Source of the DNA: an uncultured Clostridia bacterium
GTDB lineage: Bacteria; Bacillota; Clostridia; Oscillospirales; Acutalibacteraceae
Direction: 5' to 3'
NCBI GenBank assembly: GCA_945221685.1
Contig: CALYNN010000071.1
Location: forward strand, 1-7,716
Length of the DNA: 7,716 bases
Shown: piece after piece, positions 1 to 6,740 of the stretch
How the letters are laid out: every line of letters begins with the position of its first letter
Position numbering within the stretch: the first letter of the stretch is position 1
Translations under genes and position numbers: made by a program
Notes under the pieces: generated by a model
What the model was told of the DNA's origin: nothing
The model's database searches: none
What the model saw: the letters and a program-made list of their open reading frames with translations, nothing else

Positions 1-1
1 T

Positions 2-748
2 TTTGCAAATATGCGTCCGGTAAATGTACCCGAGGATGGCATAGACTGGACCTTCTTCAGAGAACACACCCAGGGCGGATATGCGGTAGGCTCTCACGGA
101 GTAAATATTACCGACGATTTAGCAGTTGATTTTACTGTTGCAACACAGGAGGGCTGCGAAAGAATTGCTCGTCTTGCCTACGAATATGCAAGAAAGAACC
201 ACAAGGGCAAGGTTTCTATTATTACAAAAGCAAACATTATTAAAACCACCGACGGTAAATTCCTTAAAACAGCGAAGAAAATCGGAGAGGAATACCCGGA
301 AATCATTACAGACGACTGGTATGTTGACATTACAACCGCAAAGCTCATTGACCCTATGAGAAGAAAGGACTTCAAGGTATTTGTGCTTCCTAATCTCTAT
401 GGCGATATAATCACCGATGAAGCGGCTGAATTTCAGGGCGGCGTAGGAACGGCAGGCTCTGCAAACATCGGTAAAAAACATGCAATGTTTGAGGCAATTC
501 ACGGCTCTGCACCGAGAATGATTACTGAGGGCAGAGGTCAGTATGCAGACCCCTGTTCAATGCTTCGTGCTTCCGTAATGCTTCTTTCTCATATAGGTTA
601 TCAAAAAGAGGCTGACGCGTTAGAGGCGGCTCTCGACAAATGTATGTTTGAAGAAAAGAAGCTTACAGTTACAGGCAGAGATAACGGCTGTACCTGCAGT
701 GAATTCGGTGACTATGTAATGGAAACAATTACCGAAATGACAAAATAA
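2..748 (+). CDS. Isocitrate/isopropylmalate-family dehydrogenase, probable isocitrate dehydrogenase, 5'-truncated
   Basis: This gene enters from the left edge already in frame (F-A-N before the first Met at 11), so that Met is internal and the true start is missing. By comparison with IPMDH-type proteins of about 345 residues, roughly 95-105 N-terminal residues are absent. Numbered from the Met, the beta-decarboxylating dehydrogenase signatures are visible: RPV at 2-4, the catalytic Tyr in REHTQGGY (Y24), the catalytic Lys in ITKANIIK (K73), metal-binding Asp in YVDITTAKL (D106) and GDIITD (D132, D136), and FEAIHGSAP at 160-168. The family oxidatively decarboxylates a 2-hydroxy acid with NAD(P) and Mg2+ in the cytoplasm. 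Isocitrate to 2-oxoglutarate is the likeliest reaction, because KTTDGKF and the CSEFGDYVMETI tail resemble isocitrate rather than isopropylmalate enzymes. Cofactor preference is unclear: Arg-Met follows HGSAP. It lies 31 nt before rex on the same strand with no terminator between. The stretch between RPV and FFRE is unusually short. Confidence 0.85.
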   Translation, partial: FANMRPVNVPEDGIDWTFFREHTQGGYAVGSHGVNITDDLAVDFTVATQEGCERIARLAYEYARKNHKGKVSIITKANIIKTTDGKFLKTAKKIGEEYPEIITDDWYVDITTAKLIDPMRRKDFKVFVLPNLYGDIITDEAAEFQGGVGTAGSANIGKKHAMFEAIHGSAPRMITEGRGQYADPCSMLRASVMLLSHIGYQKEADALEAALDKCMFEEKKLTVTGRDNGCTCSEFGDYVMETITEMTK

Positions 749-779
749 CAACAAAATTACTTGAAAGAGAGGAAAAGCC

Positions 780-1430
780 ATGTCTGCAAAAGAAGATATT
801 TCAATATCTGTTATTAAGCGTCTGCCGCGGTACTACCGCTTTTTGCAGTCGCTGAAGGAAAACGGCATAGTACGCATCAGCTCAAAGGAGCTTGCGGCAA
901 GAATGGGTCTTACCGCTTCGCAAATCAGACATGATTTCAACTGCTTCGGCGGATTCGGTCAGCAGGGCTACGGCTACAATGTACCGGAGCTTCACGCAAA
1001 GATAGGCGAAATTTTATGCGTTGACAAGGAAATTAAAACTATTCTAATCGGCGCAGGTAATTTAGGTAAGGCTGTTACAAATAAAATCTTTTCAAAAAAC
1101 AGCGGCTTTAAGCTAATCGGCATTTTTGACAAGAACGAGGCGCTGTGCGGAAATATGATAAAGGGTATTCCAATCAGAAACATTAATTACCTCGAAAATT
1201 TCTGCATCGACAACGAGCCTGTTTGCGCAGTTACCTGTATTCCCTCAAACGATATGAGAGAAATAGCAGATTTACTTGTTAAGGTAGGTATTAAGTGCTT
1301 TTGGAACTTTTCTAATTTTGACATTGCCATGGCGCACCCGGAGGTTCTTGTTGAAAATGTTCATTTAACTGACAGCCTGCTTACCTTAGGCTATCTTGCC
1401 AACACTTCCCTAACCGAAACGGAGGAATAA
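780..1430 (+). CDS. rex: Redox-sensing transcriptional repressor Rex
   Basis: Complete 216-residue Rex, the usual family length. Rex is a cytoplasmic dimer that binds operator DNA when NADH/NAD+ is low and releases it when NADH binds, derepressing fermentation and NADH-oxidising genes. The N-terminal winged helix covers about residues 8-75 (KRLPRYYRFLQ; recognition region TASQIRHDFNCFGGFG; wing QQGYGYNV). A Rossmann NAD(H) domain follows, with GAGNLG at 91-96 and the beta-2 acidic residue in GIFD (D117). WNFSNFDI and the C-terminal swapped-helix region NVHLTDSLLTLGY are also typical. The ATG at 780 is preceded by AGAGAGG (766-772) with 7 nt spacing. The dehydrogenase stops 31 nt upstream and the next gene starts 2 nt downstream, so co-transcription is likely. 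By eye, the Tyr and Asp of the Arg-Tyr-Asp triad described for Thermus Rex are replaced here by K102 and H195. No clear Rex operator was found in the window. Confidence 0.95.
   Translation: MSAKEDISISVIKRLPRYYRFLQSLKENGIVRISSKELAARMGLTASQIRHDFNCFGGFGQQGYGYNVPELHAKIGEILCVDKEIKTILIGAGNLGKAVTNKIFSKNSGFKLIGIFDKNEALCGNMIKGIPIRNINYLENFCIDNEPVCAVTCIPSNDMREIADLLVKVGIKCFWNFSNFDIAMAHPEVLVENVHLTDSLLTLGYLANTSLTETEE
1421..1425 (+). promoter_or_regulatory. Ribosome binding site fixing a TTG start
   Basis: GGAGG lies inside the last codons of rex, 7 nt before a TTG at 1433-1435. No ATG or GTG has a comparable site near the beginning of the following reading frame, so this site supports TTG initiation and suggests translational coupling with rex. 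Confidence 0.8.
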
Positions 1431-1432
1431 AT

Positions 1433-2107
1433 TTGCAGCAAATTAGTACCAAAGAAATTGTAGATATAATCAAATACAACGACCACAGTGCTGTTATTGT
1501 TGAAAAAATTCCTTTGGCAAATTCAAGTCAGTACAAGGCGAGATATTCAGTAGTTGATTTTGATACTAAAAGCATTGATGTAATTACAAAAGGTGCTTAT
1601 CTGTTGAAAAAGTTCGGTCCTAACTATAAAAAAATCAGCGAAATTATGCCGAATTTTGTTCAGTGCGAAGCCTCGGTGCTTTACGACCGCAGAGTTCTTG
1701 CTATTTTTCCAAACGGAGAAGCAGGCATTTTTGACCGTGACGGTGAGCTGGAGTGGAACGGAAGCTTCGATTACCACGACAAGCCCATCAAATGTCTTGC
1801 TCCCGAGGGAAAATATTTTTGGAGCGTATGCCGCGATGAAAACTGTGTTATCAGATATTCAAGCCAAAATATGAAGCTTGATTTGCGCATAGGCGGCAAG
1901 GACGCTTCAACCTTTGTATCACCCACTCACATAAGCTGCTGCGACGGCGACTTATATGTTTGCTGTGATAACAATAAGGTAAGAAAAATTGACAGGTTAA
2001 ACTACACTGTTTCGGATTATCTTAATTTTAACGATACTGTTAAAATGTATTACAAAATCGGTGATAACGCAATAGCAGTTATGCAAAGCGGTACATATGT
2101 TGTTTAA
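1433..2107 (+). CDS. Unrecognised Cys-rich, beta-propeller-like protein coupled to rex
   Basis: I do not recognise this 224-residue protein. It starts with TTG, supported by the GGAGG at 1421-1425, only 2 nt after the rex stop. It has no signal peptide or membrane segment, so it is probably cytoplasmic. From about residue 36 it carries degenerate repeats of roughly 40 residues: a short beta-strand, a polar turn with Asp/Asn/Gly, another strand, then a hydrophobic strand. Examples are RRVLAIFPNGEAGIFDRDG (86-104), GKYFWSVCRDENCVIRYSS (126-144), GDLYVCCDNNKVRKIDRLN (172-190) and a final IAVMQSGTYVV. This pattern recalls NHL/WD-like propeller blades, but four or five blades is few for a closed ring. 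Eight Cys occur (78, 121, 133, 138, 169, 170, 177, 178), including a CC-x6-CC arrangement. Context suggests a role linked to Rex or redox state, which is inference only. It ends at a strong terminator. Confidence 0.85.
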   Translation: MQQISTKEIVDIIKYNDHSAVIVEKIPLANSSQYKARYSVVDFDTKSIDVITKGAYLLKKFGPNYKKISEIMPNFVQCEASVLYDRRVLAIFPNGEAGIFDRDGELEWNGSFDYHDKPIKCLAPEGKYFWSVCRDENCVIRYSSQNMKLDLRIGGKDASTFVSPTHISCCDGDLYVCCDNNKVRKIDRLNYTVSDYLNFNDTVKMYYKIGDNAIAVMQSGTYVV

Positions 2108-2120
2108 TTACAAATAAAGC

Positions 2121-2159
2121 AAAAAATCCTGAAGGCTTTAAAGGTCTTCAGGATTTTTT
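2121..2159. terminator. Bidirectional intrinsic terminator between rex operon and ldh
   Basis: A perfect 14-bp inverted repeat has arms at 2121-2134 and 2146-2159, with an 11-nt loop. The core TCCTGAAG/CTTCAGGA is flanked by A-run and T-run, so both strands give a stem followed by U-rich RNA. It lies 13 nt after the propeller-like gene's stop, and its right T-run runs into the ldh stop codon (2159-2161). It therefore serves both convergent operons. Confidence 0.92.
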
Positions 2160-3103
2160 TACATTTCTGTTTCGGAAAGCATTTCTTTGATTATTTGCGC
2201 AGAGGCTGAAAAGCTTTTCTTCTCGTTTTCAGACAGGGTCATTTCAAGTACCTCTCTTATACCGTTTCGGTTAAGAACGCAGGGCACTCCGATATATATT
2301 CCCTTTTCTCCGTATTCACCTTTTAATAGTGTAGATACGGTAAAAACGGAATTTTCGTTAAAAAGTATTGCTCTTGTTAATCTTGCCAGCACCATACCAA
2401 TACCGTAATAGGTTGCCCTCTTTACTTTTATAATTTCGTATGCGGAATCTCTTACCTCAGCGGCAAGCTTTTTCATATCCTCCGTTAGCTTATCATTATC
2501 CTTTTCAAGCTCCGAGAGAGACTTAACGGAAATATATGCATTACTCCAGCTTACGAACTCCGAATCCCCATGCTCGCCAATAACATATGCGTGAACATTT
2601 CGCGGATTAACCTTAAAATAATCGCTCATAAGATATTTAAGTCTTGCGGAATCAAGAGAGGTTCCGGAGCCTATTACTCTTGACGAGGGAAAGCCGGACA
2701 GCTCATAAACAACCTGCGTCATTATATCAACAGGATTTGACGCAACAAGAAACACTCCTGAAAAGCCGCTGGAAACAACAGGCTTTACAATAGACTTGAA
2801 CACGTGATAATTTTTTTGCAGTAGGTCCCTTCGTGTTTCTCCGTCATTTTGAGGCGCTCCTGCACATATTACGACAACATCTGCATCGGAGCAATCCTCA
2901 TACTCGCCGTCTCTAATTTTCATAGAGCTTGGTGCAAAGGGCAAGCCGTGGCTAAGGTCTGCTGCTTCTCCCCATGCTCTTGTTTTGTCTATATCTATAA
3001 GCACAAGCTCATCGCAAATATTTTGATTAAGCATTGCGTATGCAAAACTCATTCCTACCATACCAACGCCTATTATTACAACCTTTTTATTATCGTTTGG
3101 CAT
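2159..3103 (-). CDS. ldh: L-lactate dehydrogenase
   Basis: Complete 314-residue L-LDH, which reduces pyruvate to L-lactate with NADH in the cytoplasm as a fermentative NADH sink. The Rossmann fold begins with VVIIGVGMVG (8-17), and the NAD-selecting Asp is D37 in VLIDIDK. The active-site loop is CAGAPQNDGETR (80-91). Its Gln (Q85) is the residue that separates LDH from malate dehydrogenase, which has Arg there. The substrate-binding region LDSARLK has D151 and R154, and the catalytic His is H178 in GEHGDSE. H171 matches the fructose-1,6-bisphosphate site His188 of Bacillus LDH, while Lys156 takes the place of Arg173, so FBP activation is possible but altered. The ATG is chosen by family length and by GGTGAT 5 nt upstream. 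That Shine-Dalgarno lies inside a hairpin whose T-run touches the start codon. Rex control is expected from the family but no operator is visible. The gene converges on the rex operon. Confidence 0.96.
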   Translation of the reverse strand: MPNDNKKVVIIGVGMVGMSFAYAMLNQNICDELVLIDIDKTRAWGEAADLSHGLPFAPSSMKIRDGEYEDCSDADVVVICAGAPQNDGETRRDLLQKNYHVFKSIVKPVVSSGFSGVFLVASNPVDIMTQVVYELSGFPSSRVIGSGTSLDSARLKYLMSDYFKVNPRNVHAYVIGEHGDSEFVSWSNAYISVKSLSELEKDNDKLTEDMKKLAAEVRDSAYEIIKVKRATYYGIGMVLARLTRAILFNENSVFTVSTLLKGEYGEKGIYIGVPCVLNRNGIREVLEMTLSENEKKSFSASAQIIKEMLSETEM

Positions 3104-3144
3104 AAAAAATCACCCGAAGGTATTATTTGCAAACTTCGGGTGAT
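3104..3144 (-). terminator. Terminator-like hairpin after the alaS operon, abutting the ldh ATG
   Basis: A perfect 11-bp inverted repeat (ATCACCCGAAG at 3109-3119, CTTCGGGTGAT at 3134-3144) encloses a 14-nt loop. On the - strand six Ts (3109-3104) follow the stem, giving an intrinsic terminator about 38 nt after the phosphoribosyltransferase stop. The T-run is immediately followed by the ldh start codon. It can be read as the end of the alaS-hit-prt operon, as an attenuator for read-through into ldh, or as an RBS-sequestering hairpin. Confidence 0.8.
3109..3115 (-). promoter_or_regulatory. ldh Shine-Dalgarno buried in a hairpin arm
   Basis: On the - strand this reads GGGTGAT. Its last six bases match the 3' part of the extended Shine-Dalgarno consensus AAGGAGGTGATC. 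It ends 5 nt before the ldh ATG and forms the 3' arm of the hairpin at 3109-3144, so folding would hide it from the ribosome. Confidence 0.65.
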
Positions 3145-3182
3145 AATTCTTTTTATTACAAAATTAAGCCTTAAAAAATGAT

Positions 3183-3725
3183 TTATTTGAAAAACAACGG
3201 AAGCTTTTCAAGAAATACAATATCATCTCTGTCGGCGGCATCGCCCTCAGCAAGAGGAGCACAGGAAGCTACAATATTACCGTCAAAGGCTTCTACAAGT
3301 CCCTGAACGACCTTTAGGCTTTCGCCGGTGGAAATTACATCGTCAACAATTAAAACTCTTTTGCCCTTAAGCAAATCGCCGTCCTCGTGGCCAAGATACA
3401 AAGTTTGCTCCTTTTGGGTGGTTATAGAGGTTACAGAATATGAAATTGGATTATCCATATAAACCTTAACGCCCTTGCGAACAACTATGTACTTTTTGCC
3501 TGAAATTCTACTCATTTCATAGGCAAGAGGAATGGACTTTGCTTCGGGAGTAACAATATAGTCAAACTCCGGGCATTTTTCAAGAAGTGCCTTTGCGCAA
3601 GCCTCGGTCAGTTCAACATCACCAAAAAGTATAAATGCGGCAATATCAAGCTTATCCGACACTGCAAATTTTTTCAGCTGACGCTCAACGCCTGCAATTT
3701 TTAAGGTATAGTATTCATCACTCAT
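3183..3725 (-). CDS. Phosphoribosyltransferase family protein (adenine phosphoribosyltransferase-like)
   Basis: A 180-residue type I phosphoribosyltransferase of the APRT-like group (COG0503 type). Such enzymes join a base to PRPP, giving a nucleotide and pyrophosphate. The PRPP-binding signature VLIVDDVISTGES spans 124-136, with the two acidic residues (D128, D129) and the TG loop. EAKSIPLA at 61-68 occupies the place of the pyrophosphate-binding loop that follows beta-1 in APRT. The N-terminal region (YYTLKIAGVERQL) is unlike classical APRT, which usually has a DIPDFP-type hood, so adenine is only a provisional substrate. The ATG overlaps the stop of the HIT gene as ATGA, and an AGGAG (3736-3740) lies 10 nt upstream, so translational coupling is likely. 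It is the third gene of the alaS cluster. A salvage or regulatory role in purine metabolism is inferred from family and context. Confidence 0.85.
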   Translation of the reverse strand: MSDEYYTLKIAGVERQLKKFAVSDKLDIAAFILFGDVELTEACAKALLEKCPEFDYIVTPEAKSIPLAYEMSRISGKKYIVVRKGVKVYMDNPISYSVTSITTQKEQTLYLGHEDGDLLKGKRVLIVDDVISTGESLKVVQGLVEAFDGNIVASCAPLAEGDAADRDDIVFLEKLPLFFK

Positions 3726-4054
3726 ATTATTTTTTCTCCTAACTTTACACCGCCGATAATATGGAAATGAAGGTGCATAACAGTTTGACCTGCATCCTCA
3801 CCGCAGTTATTAATAATGCGGTAGGAGTCGATGCCCTGTGATTTTGCAATTTCGGGAATTTTTTCAAAAATTGCAGAGATGTAATCACTGTTTTCAGAGT
3901 TAATACCGTTTGCACAGTCGATATGCTTTTTAGGCACAACAATAATATGCACCGGGGCTACAGGGTTTATATCCTTAAACGCAAGCACCCTTTCATCCTC
4001 ATAAACCTTTTCGGAGGGAATGTTGCCTGCTATGATTTCACAAAACAAACACAT
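3722..4054 (-). CDS. HIT-family (HinT-like) nucleotide hydrolase
   Basis: A complete 110-residue histidine-triad protein. HinT-type enzymes hydrolyse purine nucleoside phosphoramidates and aminoacyl-AMPs, releasing AMP, in the cytoplasm. The catalytic triad is MHLHFHIIGG, with His at 94, 96 and 98. AFKDINPVAPVHIIVVPKKHI (25-45) is the conserved nucleotide-binding core. The N-terminal CLFC (C2, C5), probably with H44, suggests the structural zinc site found in many Firmicutes HIT proteins. The ATG at 4054 has AAGGAG overlapping the alaS stop codon, and the gap to alaS is only 12 nt. Its own stop overlaps the next gene's ATG. Co-expression with AlaRS fits a housekeeping role on leaked aminoacyl-adenylate or other AMP conjugates; that link is inferred. 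Confidence 0.93.
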   Translation of the reverse strand: MCLFCEIIAGNIPSEKVYEDERVLAFKDINPVAPVHIIVVPKKHIDCANGINSENSDYISAIFEKIPEIAKSQGIDSYRIINNCGEDAGQTVMHLHFHIIGGVKLGEKII

Positions 4055-4066
4055 ATTACTATCTCC

Positions 4067-6697
4067 TTACTTAATAAGTGATTTAACGGTAGCTTCAACA
4101 GCTGCAATAGCTTCGTCAAGCTTTGACAAATCCTTTGCGCCTGCCATTGCCGAATCGGGACGTCCGCCGCCTCCGCCGCCTGCAAGCTTTGCAATTTCTC
4201 TTACCAAATCACCCGCTTTAACGCCCTTTGCAATAGCATTTTTACCGCATACTGCCACAAGGTTTGCCTTGTCGCCGTTAACGCCTGCGATTACGGCAAC
4301 AACATTGTCGCCCTTATTTTTAAGGTCGTCGCCCATAGAACGAAGGGCGTCGGGTGTAGTGCCCTCTACCTTGGCGGTAAACAGCTCAAGTCCGTCAATC
4401 TCGACCGGTTTTGAGAACATATCTGCACTTTTAAGCTTTGTAAGCTGGGCGTTGAGCTTTTGAATTTCTTTATCCTTTTCCTTATTTTCCGCAATTAAGG
4501 AGGTTATTCTTCCGTCAATCTCGTTTTCGCCGGTTTTAAGGGCAGAAGCAACAAATCTTACAAGAGCTTCGTTTTTATTCAAATAATTAAGCAAGCCGAC
4601 GCCTGTATATGCAGTAATTCTTCTTACGCCTGCGGCAACAGATGACTCGCTGACAATTTTGAACAGACCTAACTGACCGCTGTTGGAAACATGAGTACCG
4701 CCGCAGAACTCGGTGGAAAAGTCGCCGCATTTAACAACTCTTACTATATCACCGTATTTTTCGCCAAACAGCATCATTGCGCCCATTTTCTTTGCTTCTT
4801 CAATAGGCATTTCCTGCATTGTTACAGTTTCAGCCTTAAGAATAAATTCATTAACAAGTGTTTCAACCTTAAGAATTTCTTCGGTTGAAAGAGGACTGAA
4901 ATGAGTAAAGTCAAATCTTACCTCTTTTTCATCAACAAGCTGACCCGCCTGCTCAACATGGGTTCCGAGAACCTGCCTTAATGCCGCCTGAAGCAAGTGC
5001 GCCGCAGTATGATTTCTCATTATGGATTTTCTGCGTCTTTCGTTAATGCTTGCACAAACAGTGTCGCCTACGCTGATAACGCCTCTTGAAACCTCTCCGG
5101 AATGTAAAAATATTCCGTCGGCATTTTTAGTAGTATCGGCAACAATAAAGGCATTGTCGTCACCATTCTTAATAACACCGCTGTCACCTACCTGACCGCC
5201 TGAAAGGGCATAAAACGGTGTTTTATCAAGAACGGCAATTCCCTGCTCTCCCGAGCCTAATCTCTCGGTAAGCTCGCCGTCAGCATTTATAAGGGCAACA
5301 ATTCTTGCTTCACATTCAAAGTCTGTATAGCCTACAAACTCTGTTTTTTCTGCCTCAATCTTAATGCTTTCGCCCTTCCATGCGTCTGCGCCTGCGTCCT
5401 TTCTTGCGGCTCTTGCGGTAGATTTTTGATTTGCAAGCAGAGCATTAAACTTGTCCTCATCAACTGTTATTCCCCTTTCCTCAAGAATATCCTTCGTTAA
5501 ATCAAGGGGAAAGCCGTAGGTATCGTTGAGCTTAAAGGCATCTTCGCCGGAGAAAACATTACCTTCTGTTTTTTCAATATATTCGTCAAGCAGAGCAAGA
5601 CCTGCGTCAATGGTTTTGCCAAAGGACTCTTCCTCGGCAAGAATAACCTTTGTAATAAGCTCCTCCTTATCTGCAAGCTCAGGATAAGCGGTTTTATTTT
5701 CGTTAATAACAGTTTTGCATACCTTCCAAAGAAACGGCTCGTTAATTCCAAGGAGTCTGCCGTGGCGGCAGGCACGCCTTATAAGACGGCGAAGCACATA
5801 TCCTCTGCCGTTATTAGACGGAATTACACCGTCGCCGATCATAAAGGTTGAAGAACGCACATGGTCGGTAATAACGCGCAATGAAACATCCTTCTTCTCG
5901 TCCTCGTGATAAGCAACGCCTGCAATCTCGGAGATTTTTTTCATAATATTTTGAACGGTATCAACCTCAAAAATATTATCAACTCCCTGCATTATGCAGG
6001 CAAGTCTTTCAAGTCCCATACCTGTATCAATATTGGGATGGTCAAGAGGAGTATAGTTGTTGTTTCCGTCGTTATCAAACTGAGTGAAAACATTATTCCA
6101 AAACTCAGTATATCTGTCGCACTCACAGCCGGGACCGCAGTCAGGACTTCCGCAGCCGTACTTTTCGCCCCGGTCAAAATAAATCTCAGAGCAGGGACCG
6201 CAGGGACCAGAGCCGTGCTCCCAGAAATTATCCTCCTTGCCCAGCCTTACAATATGGTCAGGAGCTACACCGTTTTGCTTAGTCCATATTTCATAAGCCT
6301 CGTCATCATTTTCGTAAATGGTAACATAAAGCTTGTCCACAGGCATTTCAAGCACCTTGGTACAAAACTCCCAAGCCCAAGCAGTTGCCTCCTTCTTGAA
6401 ATAATCACCAAAGGAGAAATTACCCAGCATTTCAAAAAAGGTGCCGTGACGGGCTGTTTTACCTACGCACTCAATATCGGGAGTGCGGATACATTTTTGG
6501 CAGGTGGTAACACGCTTGCGGGGCGGTGTAACCTCACCTGTAAAATATTTTTTCATGGGAGCCATACCTGAATTTATAAGCAAAAGACTCTTATCTCCGT
6601 CCGGTACAAGAGAAAAGCTGGGTAACCTAAGATGTCCCTTGCTTTCAAAGAAAGACAGATATTTCTCTCTCAAATCATTTAATGATGTCCATTCCAT
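4067..6697 (-). CDS. alaS: Alanyl-tRNA synthetase
   Basis: Complete 876-residue AlaRS, the usual bacterial length. It charges tRNA-Ala via Ala-AMP and hydrolyses mischarged Ser- or Gly-tRNA-Ala. The class II catalytic domain shows LINSGMAPMKKYF (40-52), motif 2 around RTPDIECVGKTARHGTFFEMLGNFSF (71-96) and motif 3 GMGLER (226-231). A Cys-rich segment, C166/C169/C182/C187/C191/C193, matches the CGSPDC..GCECDRYTEFWN insert common in Firmicutes AlaRS. The tRNA-recognition segment includes RGYVLRRLIRRACRHG. The editing domain carries HTAAH (563-567) and CGGTH (665-669), giving the usual four zinc ligands. A coiled-coil stretch (about 725-755) leads to the C-Ala domain with a six-Gly run and GRPDSAMAGAKD near 840-855. 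The ATG has GAGG 8 nt upstream (6706-6709). The leader is short and no T-box is visible. It heads the alaS-hit-prt cluster. Confidence 0.98.
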   Translation of the reverse strand: MEWTSLNDLREKYLSFFESKGHLRLPSFSLVPDGDKSLLLINSGMAPMKKYFTGEVTPPRKRVTTCQKCIRTPDIECVGKTARHGTFFEMLGNFSFGDYFKKEATAWAWEFCTKVLEMPVDKLYVTIYENDDEAYEIWTKQNGVAPDHIVRLGKEDNFWEHGSGPCGPCSEIYFDRGEKYGCGSPDCGPGCECDRYTEFWNNVFTQFDNDGNNNYTPLDHPNIDTGMGLERLACIMQGVDNIFEVDTVQNIMKKISEIAGVAYHEDEKKDVSLRVITDHVRSSTFMIGDGVIPSNNGRGYVLRRLIRRACRHGRLLGINEPFLWKVCKTVINENKTAYPELADKEELITKVILAEEESFGKTIDAGLALLDEYIEKTEGNVFSGEDAFKLNDTYGFPLDLTKDILEERGITVDEDKFNALLANQKSTARAARKDAGADAWKGESIKIEAEKTEFVGYTDFECEARIVALINADGELTERLGSGEQGIAVLDKTPFYALSGGQVGDSGVIKNGDDNAFIVADTTKNADGIFLHSGEVSRGVISVGDTVCASINERRRKSIMRNHTAAHLLQAALRQVLGTHVEQAGQLVDEKEVRFDFTHFSPLSTEEILKVETLVNEFILKAETVTMQEMPIEEAKKMGAMMLFGEKYGDIVRVVKCGDFSTEFCGGTHVSNSGQLGLFKIVSESSVAAGVRRITAYTGVGLLNYLNKNEALVRFVASALKTGENEIDGRITSLIAENKEKDKEIQKLNAQLTKLKSADMFSKPVEIDGLELFTAKVEGTTPDALRSMGDDLKNKGDNVVAVIAGVNGDKANLVAVCGKNAIAKGVKAGDLVREIAKLAGGGGGGRPDSAMAGAKDLSKLDEAIAAVEATVKSLIK

Positions 6698-6740
6698 AAT
6701 CTATACCTCAAAATTTGACTTTAAAATTAAAGCAAATATT

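Noticed and set aside
1..20. Adapter sequence at the left end matching the right end
   Set aside because: The first bases continue the dehydrogenase frame (F-A-N-M-R-P-V), and no adapter bases are present.
119..502. 127-codon open frame on the - strand opposite the dehydrogenase
   Set aside because: Cys- and Phe-rich shadow of a well-conserved gene, with no ribosome site or domain.
2099..2113. TTGTTTAATTACAA as a possible Rex operator
   Set aside because: The half-sites are spaced 6 nt rather than about 10, and the site overlaps a gene's stop codon ahead of a terminator, where no promoter is expected.
3145..3182. Separate ldh promoter between the phosphoribosyltransferase gene and the hairpin
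   Set aside because: The stretch is AT-rich and has TAATAA-like hexamers, but no -35 at suitable spacing. The case is too weak to list as a feature, though such a promoter cannot be excluded.
4020..4463. 147-codon open frame on the + strand, rich in Pro, Ser and Ala
   Set aside because: It lies antisense to the C-terminal end of alaS and the start of the HIT gene. Its composition is that of a reverse-frame shadow and it has no ribosome site.
5906..6571. 221-codon open frame on the + strand
   Set aside because: It is fully antisense to the catalytic domain of alaS, whose motifs are intact. No family features or ribosome site are visible.
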